64,000 nt of DNA, taken from contig BCIV01000003.1 of assembly GCA_001600055.1 (NCBI GenBank), positions 315,162 through 379,161 of the forward strand. Direction: 5' to 3'. Source of the stretch: Filobasidium wieringae. Taxonomy: Eukaryota > Basidiomycota > Tremellomycetes > Filobasidiales > Filobasidiaceae. The notes beneath the pieces are model-generated. The model saw nothing but the letters and a program-made list of their open reading frames with translations. It ran no database searches and had not been told where the DNA came from. Of the stretch, positions 36,372-49,154 are shown in pieces. Position numbers and translations under genes: made by a program. Each line of letters starts with the position of its first letter. The stretch's first letter is position 1.

Positions 36372-37066
36372 ATGAGAAGATTCTTCAGCACCTCTCTTCG
36401 AGCATTCAACCAAGCCGCCTCTCAAGCCTCAAGCTCGAGCTCGACAGCTACCAAGCGTCTACCCCGACTGACACTATTCACCGGTGGTCCAGAATGTAGT
36501 CTCTGTGACGTACGTCCTTTTCCCGCTTATTGGCTTGTTCACAGAAAAAAGCAACACTGACACCTTCATGTTCCACGTCCAAATCAGATGTTCAAACAGG
36601 ACCTAGAAGTCGTCCGTTACACCCACCCATTCGAGCTCGAGACTTTCAACATCCACGATCCACCCGCGACAATAGATTCCGAAAAGGCTTTGGAAATAAG
36701 ACGAAAATATCTCTACGACATCGTTAGTCCCCTCCGCACCTTCTTTCCAGTCACTCATCTCATCAACCAACTGAAACTTCCATCTCGGTTCGGACGAAAA
36801 AACAGCCAGTGTTACATATAGACGACCACTACCTCCAAAAACACCGTATAAACAGTACAGTTCTCAAACAAACGATAGAAGCCTACGACCCTACGGATCC
36901 TGAACCTAGGTACAGCCTGAACGTGTTCAAAGCGGATGTGAGGCCCGAGTTTGTCATGTACAAGGAAAAGAGGAGGAGGATAAAGAGGGCGAAGAAGGAG
37001 GAGGACAGGCAGAAGAGGAGGGCAGAGGCGAGGGCCAAGGGGGAGGAAAGTGAGGGGAAGGATTGA
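36372..37066 (+). CDS. glutaredoxin-like mitochondrial protein (C5orf63/YDR286C type)
   Basis: Three exons (36372-36509, 36588-36722, 36806-37066) give 177 residues. The N-terminus MRRFFSTSLRAFNQAASQ is Arg/Ser-rich without acidic residues, like a mitochondrial presequence. The domain begins RLTLFTGGPECSLCD with a CxxC redox pair in the expected position, followed by THPFELETFNIHDPPA, RRKYLYDI and PVLHIDDHYL, the pattern of the short thioredoxin-fold family that includes yeast YDR286C. The last 30-40 residues are a lysine/arginine/glutamate helix not needed for the fold. Redox partner unknown. Convergent with the phosphatase gene, 169 bp apart. Confidence 0.85.
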
Positions 37067-37235
37067 GTGTGGGAAGTCTTGTGTACGTCGGTCGAACAAC
37101 AAATCCAGCTCAGACTATCTATAATTCAACCATACACTAAGAAGCATCTACAAGTTGGAAAAGTACCTGTTCCCGTACGAAAAGAGAAAAATATCAACGC
37201 TCATTTCCAACAGGACGAAACGACGATCAGCAAAC

Positions 37236-38267
37236 TCACTCGTCAATCTGCCAAGCTCCGTCCCAATACTTGACTTGGGCCTTCAAACCCTTCTCCCCAG
37301 CCTCTTCACGGATCCGGTCGTCCAGCTCATAACCCTTCCTGACCAAACAAAGATCTTGCCTACAAACGAAACGACCGTGATCAGGATCACATAAGCTCTC
37401 CATCCCGCTCGATCGACCACACCCAAGACTCACTCCCTCATCCTCAAAAGCGGACAGAAGTCGTTCCCACCATCCCCAACATAAACGACCCTCTCAAACT
37501 CATCAATCTTTCCCCCCTCGGTATTCTCCTTGATCCAAGCCTCCAGCTCGTCCCCTTTACACATGTTCACGAGACATCCGATTTGACATGAATGTTGCGA
37601 TGGGGAGTCTTTGGGGATTCGTCGGCCGACGAGAAGGGTGTTGGATTCCCAGTGAGCGGGGTTGGTTATGATCGTTTGGAAGAGGTCGGTGAGGTTGTGG
37701 TGCTGCGGAAATGAACAGGGAGAGAGGACGTGTAAGAGAAGTCGGCGATGGAATACAGAAGGGAAGGGATATTACCTTGAGAATGGTATCAATGTAGATC
37801 TCGTTGGAGTTGGAGAGACAGATAAAGGTGGTTTGGGGGGAACGTTTTTGGAGCTCAGTCACGGCCCGTTTCATGGCTGGATGCTGAGATAACGTGGCTA
37901 TCGTCAGTGACTGTGAATCCGCACTCGAACAGTGCAGGAGAAGCTCACAAGAGGAAGAACTCGGAGAGAGTCGAGGACTTGTTCTTTAGTGAACCCATCA
38001 TTGGCTAGATCGATCATACATTCCGCACTGTGCACGTTCGTTCCCAATGCCCATGTTAGCTCACAAAGGTCATCGCCCGACATGAAACTCGACTCAGACT
38101 TACACGACATCGGGTGTACATTGACTACCTTCGCTCTTGATGCTTTGGAGCTTCCTACGGAGCTTGGTGGACAGGACTTCGAGGACGAACCTGTCCGTGT
38201 CTTGATCGACGAACGACCAGTCAAAGTCGAACACAACGAGTTGTTTGCCAGTAGCGGGGGTAGTCAT
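37236..38267 (-). CDS. PHOSPHO-type HAD phosphatase
   Basis: HAD-superfamily phosphatase of the PHOSPHO1/PHOSPHO2 family; animal members act on phosphocholine, phosphoethanolamine or pyridoxal phosphate. The start is MTTPATGKQLVVFDFDWSFVDQDTD at 38267, with motif I DFDWS. Motif II is CLSNSNEIYIDTIL, and motif III/IV is VVYVGDGGNDFCPLLRM. The final exon joins as EQDLCLVRKGYELDDRI and QVKYWDGAWQIDE. The frame upstream extends to 38378, but the later ATG is next to the family start. No signal peptide, so probably cytosolic. The exact substrate in fungi is not established from sequence. Confidence 0.88.
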
Positions 38268-39045
38268 CTTGCAAGCTTGTGAGTAGTGAGTAGGTTCTGT
38301 GAAGGTCTTTGATCTATGTGACGAGTCTGATTTGAGATACGAAATGGATTCGTGTTGAGTATATTTCGGGTTGTTCAAGAAATCGAGTGGAGGTCGGAGT
38401 GCGGATGCAGTATGAAAGGAGAACGCATAGTTGTTTTACCCCGGACAAACCTCGCGCAATTGCCCGAGATAGCAAGAGCGATCGTAGCGCTCGAATGGAT
38501 CGCAAATGGTCAAAGTGATCCGGGCTCCGAGCGAGGAGGACAGGATTGTATGTGATGGTCTGATACGGAAGTCGATCGTCTCATGGTTGCATCGATGATC
38601 TTTCGTAGCTTCGTAGGATGCATGATGGAATAAGTCGTGTTAAGCCTGAGGGACCGAGTGTATAACTCTGTTCAGCGAGCGCGAGCCTATCTCAAGTCAT
38701 ATGGTAAATTCCCCGATCGAGCTTCAGATACCAAACCAGCCCATAATTCGAACGGGAGTGACACCGAAAGATGTCCATCTGATGTATCTGATCTCAACAA
38801 CCGCTGTTCGGACCGCCATGACTGTATCGGCGCTGGCCGGTGACCTGACGATGAAACGCGTGTGAATACCGGTTGTTATCAGGTTATCGCATTCGGGCGA
38901 TCGTTTAGATACCCACGAGGTGCCCATCATTCGATCAATAAGCAACAACGCATCACCTATATATACCCTCGTCCATCACTGTCACCTGTACTCCAGCAGA
39001 TAGGTACCCTTCTGATACCTCACCTATCATACCTCGCGATCAACA
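38268..39045. other. divergent promoter region, phosphatase and LAP3
   Basis: About 780 bp without a supported gene. Short ATG frames on both strands have no family similarity. It includes a TATATATA element close to LAP3, listed separately. Confidence 0.35.
38958..38965 (+). promoter_or_regulatory. putative TATA box of LAP3
   Basis: TATATATA lies 81 bp upstream of the LAP3 ATG, in a place where a core promoter could sit. The evidence is sequence and position only. Confidence 0.4.
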
Positions 39046-41016
39046 ATGGGCCAACAAGCTTCCAAATCCACCGCGACCACGTCCACTGAACCTCACGGTC
39101 AGCTCAGCGAAAAGGCAGCTCTGAAACGAGTCATGCAGATCGCACAGACGACCGACCGTCTCGCTCTTTCGTCATCTACTGCCGAGGCCGGCTTGACCCC
39201 CAACAAACTCGATACCTGGCACTCGGACTTCGAGAAGGTCAGTTCGCTTATAAACCCCCCGAGGTTGGGCACATTAATCAAGACCGTCGATGAACCTTAC
39301 AGAACCCTACCCTCCTTCTCTCCCAAGTCATCCTTAGTAATGCAGACCCTACCACCTCTTTGATCAGTCGAACGAGGATGATAGAGGATCAGCAGGTCTT
39401 CAACGTCGAGTTGAAGGGTGTCGATAGGGGTGACGGGAAAAAGGGAGTCTATCCCGGTCCCGTCACCAACCAGAAAGCCAGTGGTAGATGTTGGTTGTTC
39501 GCGACCAGTAAGTGTAGCGATACTCATCATCTTGTTCGACCAAACTAAACCGGTGACTTGCCTGTAGCCAACTGTTTGAGGTATAGGGTCATCCCTCAAC
39601 TGAATTTGGGCGATTTCCAACTCTCCCAGTCTTACTTGTTCTTCTACGACAAGCTAGAGAAGGCGAACTTTTACCTCGAGTGAGTGGTCTAGGGCGGTCA
39701 ATGGATGAACGAGAGCGTACACTAACTTTAGGGATTACAGGAACGTACTTGATCTGGTCGATGAGCCCTTGGAGTCCAGGATCATGAGTTACCTCAACGC
39801 TGCGCCTGTCAATGACGGCGGTCAATTCGACATGGCCGTCAACATTGTCGAGGTAAATCGCATCCTCTAACAGCCTACATCTTGACGCAGAAGCTGATCA
39901 GGACTGTATGCGTCACTTAGAAATACGGTATCGTTCCCCAGACCATCTACCCCGAATCCTACTCTTCCTCCAAGTCTGCTCCCCTGAATGCAATTCTCAC
40001 CTCCAAACTCCGAGAATACGCACTAGAATTACGTCAGATCTCCGTCTCCCTTCAATCCAACACCGGTCTTACCAAATCCCAAGCCTCGGAAAAGGCTCGA
40101 AGGAGGAAGGACGAGATGATGCAGGTCATTTATTCCGTTTTGACCTGTACCATGGGAACCCCTCCCAAGCCCGATACGGCGTTCACCTGGGAGACTTATG
40201 ATAAGGATGGAAAGTACTTGAAGATGGTCATCACTCCTAGAGATTTCTACAAGAAATACACGGGACCTCATAAGCCCAAGGATTGTTTCTCCCTTGTTAA
40301 CGATCCTAGGAACCCTTATGACAAGCTTTACACCGTTGATCGATTGGGTAACGTTGCAGGTGGGATGGCTGTTCGATGTAAGTACTTGAAGTTTCATCAA
40401 CAATATAGCTTTCTTTGATCATCTGTCTTTCCTCTCCAGACGTGAACGCCCCTGCGGAGGCGCTCGAGAAGGCGGTCATTGCAGCGATCAAGGCAGATCA
40501 ACCGGTCTTCTTTGGAAGTGACGCTGGTGCCCCCGGAATCAGAACCGAAGGGATTTGGGACACCAAGACTTTCGAATACGAGGTGAGTCACGCTTGACTA
40601 TCAGCATCTTTACAGTCAGTTGACCTGGTTTTCATATACCAGAAAGCGTTCGGATTCGGCTTGAACATGAACAAGGCTCAGAGGATTCAGACTGGGGATT
40701 CTCTTCCCAACCATGCGATGGTGATCGCAGCAGTACACGTGGATGATAACGGACGAGCTGTTAGGTACAAGATCGAGAATTCTTGGTCCAGCGAAGCCGG
40801 CCAGAAAGGCTACTTCATGTGTACCGCCGATTGGTTCAACGAGTGAGTTTCTCGAGGACCTTTCAATGGGACCACTTGTTCATTCTGGTTTGCCTCAGAT
40901 ACGTCTACCAGGTCGTTATCCCTGAGAAGCTCGCCGAATCGAAATACGTCGAGATCCTCAAGTCAGGCAACCCTAGTGTTCTCCCCTTGTGGGACGCACT
41001 CGGCGCATTGGCTTAG
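39046..41016 (+). CDS. LAP3: bleomycin hydrolase / cysteine aminopeptidase
   Basis: Papain-fold cysteine aminopeptidase (Lap3/Blh1/Gal6) that forms hexamers in the cytosol; a mitochondrial form exists in yeast. The start is [13 protein letters not shown] at 39046; exon 1 ends at 39237 and exon 2 begins at 39303. The catalytic cysteine is in [12 protein letters not shown] (an intron falls just after), the histidine in [13 protein letters not shown] and the asparagine in [12 protein letters not shown]. Other family blocks are [27 protein letters not shown]-type helices, [20 protein letters not shown] and [15 protein letters not shown]. The chain ends WDALGALA; Lap3 homologues self-process the C-terminus. 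The protein has an MGQ start, but I would not claim N-myristoylation. Full length, no breaks. Confidence 0.96.
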
Positions 41017-41887
41017 CTGCTACGACCCAAGTTAGAACGAGCGGGTCGCGTCAGACGCGAATCGTTAACGTTAGGAATGATCTGAAACTTCTCGTCAATT
41101 GTCAATAAACAACTTTTTGTATGGTGGAAATTCTTAATTTGTATTGGGGAAATGAGCTCGTGTGTGATTGATATCGTATGGTCTTTGAGCAGCATATGCC
41201 GGATTTAGCGATACTGAGTTTGAAGACGCGCTCAATCTGTTTGTCCGGTAAAACGAGAGGTTGTTTATTATTATCTCTCAACTGTCAGCGCGAAGGTGAG
41301 TAGCGATGCGACAAGGATTTAGTGCTAAGAGTCCTTGTTTAGGTATATTGCTTGCCTCTTTCCCCAAAAAACTGGTTCTACCTCTCTGTTGGCCAATCGG
41401 AGTCCAGTATGGTCTGTGTGGTGATTGATGAATGAACACGATGATGAACCTTTCCAAGCCACATTTATCAATCGAGAGGGTCTCTGCCGGCCGTGGGGAC
41501 AGAACTTCCCCGTCAACCACGTTTGCTTCCGCCGCGTTGGGGACTTCTCTCATGAGCAGCAGCCTCATCATACTTTCCGCAATTCATTCCTCAACCTCGA
41601 CTCCCTCTTTTGTTGCTTGTGACCTCCAACCTCACTCTTCCGTCTCTCACATATACCTCAAACGACCGGAGAGGAGGTAAATTACGAACAAGGCTGCTTT
41701 CGAATACTAGTAGCTCCTTAAAGCCCGATCGATTGCTAGTCGCTTAAGGGATTTCTCAAACCCCAAATTTCTATATACCGGTATGTTCAAGTCCGACGAG
41801 CTCCTTCAACCATAGACGACTCATCAGCAAAACAGAAAAAGATAGCACTCTCAGTTCACAAGCAACGAAAAAGAAAGAATAGATAAA
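41017..41887. other. ACC1 upstream region
   Basis: About 870 bp without a supported gene. Open frames of 60-97 codons on both strands near 41278-41680 overlap each other and lack similarity. The A-rich leader just before the ACC1 ATG (41820-41887) is typical for a highly expressed gene. Confidence 0.4.
41772..41777 (+). promoter_or_regulatory. putative TATA box of ACC1
   Basis: TATATA about 110 bp upstream of the ACC1 start. A short ATG frame at 41783-41815 follows it immediately, so it would normally lie upstream of the transcript start. Position-only evidence. Confidence 0.35.
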
Positions 41888-44800
41888 ATGGCTGCTGTCA
41901 ACGGCTCGAGCGACCGTTACGCTCACGAGCGAGTGGCTCAATTCATCGGTATGTTTGTCTATGCTTAGCTATACGGATCTTCGAAGCTCAACTTTGCCAT
42001 TCTATAGGAGGAAACTCTGTTGACAAGGCTCCTGCTGGAAAAGTACTCGACTGGGTAAAATCCCAGAACGGACACACCGTCATCACCAAGGTATGCAACC
42101 CTATTCAAACCCTGCTAAGGACATGGAGTTTATCAGGACTACGTTTTTGAAAATAGGTTTTGATCGCCAACAACGGTATTGCTGCCGTAAAGGAGATCCG
42201 TTCCATCAGAAAATGGTCCTACGAGACTTTCGGAGACGAGCGTGCGGTAGAATTCACCGTCATGGCTACCCCAGAAGATTTGAGGATCAACGCCGAATAC
42301 ATCAGAATGGCCGATCGTTATGTCGAAGTTCCTGGTGGAAGTAACAACAACAATTACGCCAACGTCGATTTCATCGTGGATGTTGCTGAGCGAGCTGGAG
42401 TACATGCTGTTTGGGCTGGATGGTGAGTTTTTTCTGTCCGTTTTGGTTACATCCAGCTAAATTGAGGCTACTTTGCATTCAGGGGTCACGCTTCAGAAAA
42501 CCCTCGTCTCCCTGAAACCCTCGCTAAATCCAAGATCATCTTCATCGGACCTCCTGGATCCGCCATGCGATCTTTGGGAGACAAGATCTCCTCCACCATT
42601 GTAGCTCAACACGCCCAAGTCCCCTGTATGCCTTGGTCCGGTACGGGAATCGCAGAGACTACCATGTCCGATCAAGGATACGTTACCGTTCCTGACGATG
42701 CCTACGCTGCTGCCTGTGTGACCTCCTGGGAACAGGGTCTTGAGAAGGCCGAAGCTATTGGATGGCCCGTCATGATCAAGGCTAGTGAGGGAGGTGGTGG
42801 AAAGGGTATCCGAATGGTTGATGCCCCGGAGAAGTTCAAGGTCGCTTTCCAGGCCGTATTCAGCGAGGTACCTGGTAAGTCGCCAACAATCAATCTGAAA
42901 AATCCAACCGAGCTTACCTGATGCGTTGTTATAGGTTCGCCCATCTTCATCATGAAGCTTGCTGGTTCTGCTCGTCACTTGGAAGTTCAACTGATCGCTG
43001 ACCAGTATGGAAACGCTATTTCCTTGTTCGGACGTGATTGTTCCGTTCAACGTCGTCACCAGAAGATTATCGAAGAGGCTCCTGTCACCATCGCTCGACC
43101 CGAAAAGTTTGAGGAGATGGAGAAGGCTGCTGTCAGGTTGGCCAAGTTGGTCGGATACGTCAGTGCCGGTACCGTCGAGTACCTCTACAGTCACTCGGAT
43201 GACAAGTTCTACTTCTTGGAGCTCAACCCTCGTCTTCAAGTCGAGCATCCTACCACCGAAATGGTCAGCGGATGTAACATCCCCAGTATCCAGCTTCAAA
43301 TCGCTATGGGTATTCCCTTGCACCGAATCAGGGATATCAGGACTTTGTACGGTCTTGACCCCCACGGGATCAACGAGATCGATTTCGATGGAGAGAACCC
43401 AGAGTCTGCCAACACTCAGCGAAAGCCCAAGCCTAAGGGTCATGTCGTCGCTTGTCGTATTACCGGAGAGAACCCCGATGCGGGATTCAAGCCCTCGTCT
43501 GGTAACCTTACCGAGCTCAACTTCAGGTCCAACTCCAACGTTTGGGGTTACTTCTCAGTCTCCTCTGCGGGAGGTCTGCATGAGTATGCCGATTCTCAAT
43601 TCGGTCATATTTTCGCTTACGGTCAGGAACGTTCCGAGGCTAGAAAATCTATGGTTGTCGCCTTGAAGGAATTGAGTATTCGAGGAGAGTTCAGGACTAC
43701 CGTCGAGTACCTTATCAAGCTTTTGGAAAAGCCTGAGTTTGAGAACAATACCCTTACTACTCAATGGTTGGACGGATTGATTGCAGAGGGTATGACCTCT
43801 GAGAGGCCAGACACCACCCTTGCCGTTATTGCCGGTGCCGTCGTCAAGGCTCACGTCGCTTACGAAACTTCCTTGGCCGGTTACAAGGCCATCTTGGAGA
43901 AGGGTCAGGTCCCCTCCAAGGACAGCCTTCAGACTTTCTTCAAGACCGAGTTTATTTACGACAACACTCGATACTCGTTCGCTATGGCCAAGGCCTCTCC
44001 CAACTCGTTCACTCTCTACCTAAATGGAGGTAGGATCTTTGTCGGATCCCGAAGTTTGAGCGATGGTGGTCTCTTGATCACCCTTGCGGGTGCATCGCAC
44101 ACCGTCTACTTCCGTGAGGAAGTCGGCGCCTTTGTCGTTTCCGTCGACTCGAAGACTTGCATGATCGAAGATGAGCAGGATCCTACTCAGCTCCGAAGCC
44201 CCAGTCCCGGAAAGCTCGTTCGTTACATGATCGAGTCTGGGGACCACGTCGATGCCGGTCAGGCTTATGCTGAAATCGAGGTCATGAAGATGATTCTGCC
44301 CGTTACCGCCAGCGAGAGCGGTATCGCTCAGTTCATGAAGCAGCCCGGTGGTACCATCTCTTCCGGTGAATTGCTCGGAATACTCACCCTCGATGACCCT
44401 ACCAAGGTCAAGTTCGCCAAGCCTTTCGAGGGATTGCTCCCTACTTTCGAGTTGCAGCACGGTCGATACGGATCCAAGCCTCACCAGAGGCTTCGAGAGC
44501 ATCTCGAGATCCTCTACGACAACCTTGCTGGATACGACAACAGCGCTTCTGTTCAGACGTCTCTCCGCATCGTCGAATCCACTTTGCAAGACCCTACCTT
44601 GCCTTACTCGAACGTCTCTGACGTCTTGTCTACTTTGAGCGGCCGTATGCCCGCCAAGCTTGAGGAGGAGGTTAGGGCTATCATCGACTCTGCCAAACAG
44701 ATGCAGCAGGAATTCCCTACCAAGAAGCTCCGAAAGGCGATCGAAATCTTCATGGAGGATAGCGTTGCTCCCAAAGAGAGGACTGCTGCCCGTGCATCGG

Positions 44801-47800
44801 TCTACCCCCTTCAAATCGTGGTCAACGCGTTTGAAGGTGGATTGAAGTCCCACGAATGGCAAATCTGGGCTGAACTCCTCAACGCCTATGCTGCTATCGA
44901 GGAGCCTTTCAGTCAGGGTAAGACCGAAGAGCAAGCCGTTTTGAAGTTGAGGGAGGAGAACAAGGATGTCGATGCTGTAGCCAAGCTCATCTTGTCTCAC
45001 AGCAAGATCGCTCTCAAGAACAAGCTGGTCTTCGCAATCATGGACATCATCAAGGCCAACATGAACAAGGGGCTTGCTGCTTTGAACGATAAGAGGATCA
45101 ACCCTGCACTTACCCGGTTAGCTGCTCTAGAGAGTAGACCTACCACCAAAGTCGCTCTTGCTGCTCGTGAAGTTTTAGTTCTTGCCAGTCTTCCTACCTT
45201 TGACGAGCGATCTGTTCAAATGCTACAGATCCTCAAGTCTTCCATCACCACTCACCAGTACGGTGAGACTGGCTTGGCACAGAGGCTTCCCTCGACCGAC
45301 GTCTTGCAAGAGCTCATCGACTCTCGTTTCACCGTGTACGACGTTTTGCACAACTTCTTCGAGTACGAAGATGCCTGGGTCGCCTTGGCAGCCCTCGAGG
45401 TCTACGTTCGTCGTGCTTACCGTGTCTACAATGTGATGCACCTCGATTACGAAGCTGGTGAGACCCAGCAAGGAGGTGATCCCCACGTTGTCACCTGGCG
45501 ATTCAAGCTCGGTCACACTTCGTCTCAGGAGGCTATGACTCCACGAGTCGACTCTTCCCGTGACGTGTCTCGTATCGGCAGTATGAGCGATCTCAGTTAC
45601 ACTATCAACCGCAACCAGATCGAACCTACTCGATTCGGTTTGATGACCTCCTTCAACGATATCGAGGGTATCGAGAAGAACTTTACCAAGCTGTTGGGAA
45701 TGTACCCAGCGTTCAACTACTCCGAGTTCACTGACAAGCACGGAAAAGATGCCAAGGTACCTCACGTGCTCAACATCGCGCTCCGTGCCTACGGTGGGGC
45801 TGTCGACGATCAAGTTGCTGCTGAGCGATTCGGCAAGCTGGTCAACGAGAACGGCAGCAAGGTTACTGGAAAAGGTATCCGCCGAATTACCTTGCTCATC
45901 TGCAGGAAGAACCAATATCCATGGTACTACACCTTGAGGCCCAGCGAGTCAGACAACGTCTGGCGTGAGGAGCAAGCGATCCGAAACATCGAGCCTGCAC
46001 TTGCGTACCAGCTCGAGCTCGGTCGATTGTCCAACTTTACCATCACTCCTCAAGCCTCTTCCAACAGGCAGATTCACGTCTACCACGCTGTGGGTCGTGA
46101 GAACACGTCCGATATCAGGTTCTTTGTTCGTGCTCTTCTCCGTCCTGGTCGTCTTAGGGGTAGTATGAAGGTGCAAGAGTACTTGATTTCCGAAACCGAC
46201 CGTTTGGTTAATTCGGTATTGGATACTCTTGAGATCGTTAGCGGTCAGCATCGTCAAGCCGACTGCAACCATATCATGGTCAACTGCGTTCACACCTTGC
46301 CCGTGTCCTTCGATGATGTCCAGGAAGCCTTGGCTGGTTTCATTGAGCGTCACGGTAAGCGATTGTGGCGATTGCGTGTCACCCAGGCCGAGATCCGTAT
46401 CGTTATCGAGGATGAGGATGGGATCCAGACCCCTATCCGGTCGTTCATCGAGAACGTTTCTGGTTTCGTCGTCAAATACGAGGCTTACCAGGAGGTCGCT
46501 ACCGACAAGGGTCCCGCCATGCTCAAGTCTATTGGACCTCAGGGACAGTTCCATCTCCAACGAGTCAACTTCCCCTACACCACCAAAAACTCCTTGCAAC
46601 CCAAACGTTACCAGGCCCATGTTGTCGGTACCACATACGTGTACGACTTCCCGGATCTCTTCCGTCAAGCCGTGCGACGTGTTTGGGAGAAGGCTGCTGA
46701 GTACTATCCTGGGCTTAAGGAGCCATCAGACCTCTTAGTTGCCAATGAGTTGGTTCTTGACGAAAACCAGGAATTACAGGAAGTTCCCCGACCTCCCGGT
46801 TTAAACAACTGTGGTATGGTTGGTTGGGTCTTCACTGTCAAGACTCCCGAATATCCCAAGGGAAGGCGTGTGGTGGTTGTCGCGAACGACATCACCTTCC
46901 AGATCGGATCCTTCGGTCCTTCCGAAGACGACTTCTTCTTCAAGGTCACTGAGCTCGCTCAGAGCTTGGGCCTGCCAAGAATCTACCTCTCTGCCAACTC
47001 TGGTGCCCGTATTGGATTAGCTGAGGAAATCCTTGGTCTGTTCAGCGCCGCCTTCAACGACCCTGCTCGACCAGAGAAAGGTATCCAGTACCTATACCTG
47101 ACTAACGAGAACATGGCCAAGTTGAAGGACAATGGTGGTGAGTGTTAGTTACTGGGGTTCGTCTGACAGTCCCGCTGACATTTCCTTTCGATAGCCGGAA
47201 GCGTGATCACCAACGAAATCGAGGTTGACGGCGAGCGACGACACCAGATCACTGCAATCATCGGACTCAAAAACGGTCTCGGAGTAGAGTGTTTGAAGGG
47301 ATCTGGTCTCATTGCCGGTGCTACTTCCCGAGCGTACGATGACATCTTCACGATCTCTTTGGTGTCAGCTCGTTCCGTCGGTATTGGAGCCTACTTGTTG
47401 CGATTGGGTCACAGGACTGTCCAGGTTGAAGGTCAACCCATCATCCTTACTGGTGCTCCCGCTTTGAACAAGGTCCTTGGTCGAGAGGTCTACACCTCCA
47501 ATTTGCAATTGGGAGGTACTCAGGTAAGCAGGCCATCCTTCCATTGTCTGTATACGTCACGGTATTCACCCTTCTCCGTCATAGATTATGTACAAGAACG
47601 GTGTTTCTCACTTGACTGCTGATAGCGATCTCGATGGAGCTTTGCAGATCGTGCAATGGCTTTCGTACGTACCTGACCGAAAAGGCAAGGCTATCCCCAT
47701 CTTCCCATCCGGTGACTCCTGGGACCGACCCATCGCTTACTGCCCTCCCAAGGGACCTTACGATCCTCGTTGGTTCATTGAGGGTAAGCAGGAAGAGACC

Positions 47801-48949
47801 GATGCTGGTGAACAATGGCTGCCCGGTTTCTTCGACAAGGGCTCCTTCCAGGAGACTTTGGGAGGATGGGCGCAGACTGTTGTTGTGGGTAGAGCTCGAT
47901 TGGGTGGTATCCCTATGGGAGTTATTGCGGTCGAGACGAGGACGATTGAGCGAGTTGTACCTGCCGATCCCGCCAACCCAGCTTCTACCGAGCAGAGGTT
48001 AATGGAGGCCGGTCAAGTTTGGTACCCCAACTCTGCTTACAAGACTGCTCAAGCCATCTTCGACATGGACCGAGAAGGCTTGCCATTGATGATATTTGCC
48101 AACTGGCGTGGATTCTCTGGAGGTCAGCAGGACATGTACGACGAGATCCTCAAGCAGGGAGCGAAGATCGTTGACGGTCTCTCCTCCTACAAGCAACCCG
48201 TATTCGTGTACATCGTACCGAACGGAGAATTGCGAGGAGGAGCTTGGGTCGTTTTGGATCCCTCGATCAACCCTGATCACATGGAGATGTTTGCTGATAA
48301 GGACGCTCGTGGTGGTGTTCTCGAGCCCGAGGGTATTGTCGAGATCAAGTACAGGAAGGACAAGGTCATCGCTACGATGGCGCGATTGGACGAGCAGTAC
48401 GCTTCTTTGAAGACCGCTGCAGAGGACAAGAGCAAATCGGCTGAGGACCAGGCCTCTGCCAAGGAAGCTTTGGCCGTCAGGGAGAAGCACTTGTGGCCTA
48501 CCTACCAGCAGATTGCTCTGTTGTACTCTGATCTGCACGACAGAGCTGGACGAATGGAGGCCAAGGGATGTGCCAAGACTGAGGACTGGCCTGAAGCCCG
48601 TCGTCACTTCTACTGGAGGCTGAGGAGGAGACTCAACGAGTCTCATATGATCAATAAGCTCGGAAAGGCTCAACCCAACATGTCATATGCTGAGAGGACC
48701 GAAGTCTTGTCTGGTTTGATCGACGCCGATTCAAGCTCTGATCAGGCCGTGGCGCAATGGATCGAGACTCACGCCGACATTGTCACGCAATACGCTGCTG
48801 AGCTCAAGAGCCAATACGTCGCTGACAAGATCGTCGAGTACGCCGAGTCTGATCGGGAAGGTACTTTGGCCGGTTTCGCTCGAATCATGGAGAGCTTGTC
48901 TGCGTCAGACAGGGCCGCCTTGGTTCAGCAATTCTCGGGGGCTGCTTGA
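41888..48949 (+). CDS. ACC1: acetyl-CoA carboxylase
   Basis: Cytosolic multifunctional enzyme making malonyl-CoA for fatty acid synthesis. Seven exons (41888-41948, 42008-42090, 42157-42422, 42483-42874, 42935-47137, 47195-47523, 47585-48949) sum to 6699 nt, 2232 residues, the normal fungal length. The biotin carboxylase part has [16 protein letters not shown], the ATP loop EGGGGKGIR and [16 protein letters not shown]. The biotin site is EVMKM, at about 44280-44292. The large central region is followed by the carboxyltransferase with [19 protein letters not shown] and [19 protein letters not shown]. Start context is AAAATGGC. All catalytic landmarks are intact and the 4.2 kb fifth exon is by far the longest in the window. 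Strong codon bias produces long antisense open frames here, which I treat as shadows. Confidence 0.98.
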
Positions 48950-49154
48950 GCCTGAATATATAAATTACGCAATCTTGGGGTATTGATAGCGATCTTAATA
49001 GCACCTTGTCACGATCCTTGTACTATAGTCTTTTACAACCACGCACATTGGTTACGACCATGATGAATCCATTTTTGGTGCAAATGCTTGCCTAACATGC
49101 CTAAACTGTTCACGTGATACTTCCGCTTCGCTCATCGCCGTCTTAGAATACCGG

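Noticed and set aside
41783..41815. Short upstream open frame (10 codons) before ACC1
   Set aside because: It begins 6 bp after the likely TATA element, so it probably lies upstream of the transcript start; no evidence that it is transcribed.
42493..46668. Long antisense open frames (230-326 codons) opposite ACC1
   Set aside because: They lie wholly within ACC1 exons, have no recognisable domains and are expected from its strong codon bias on the sense strand.
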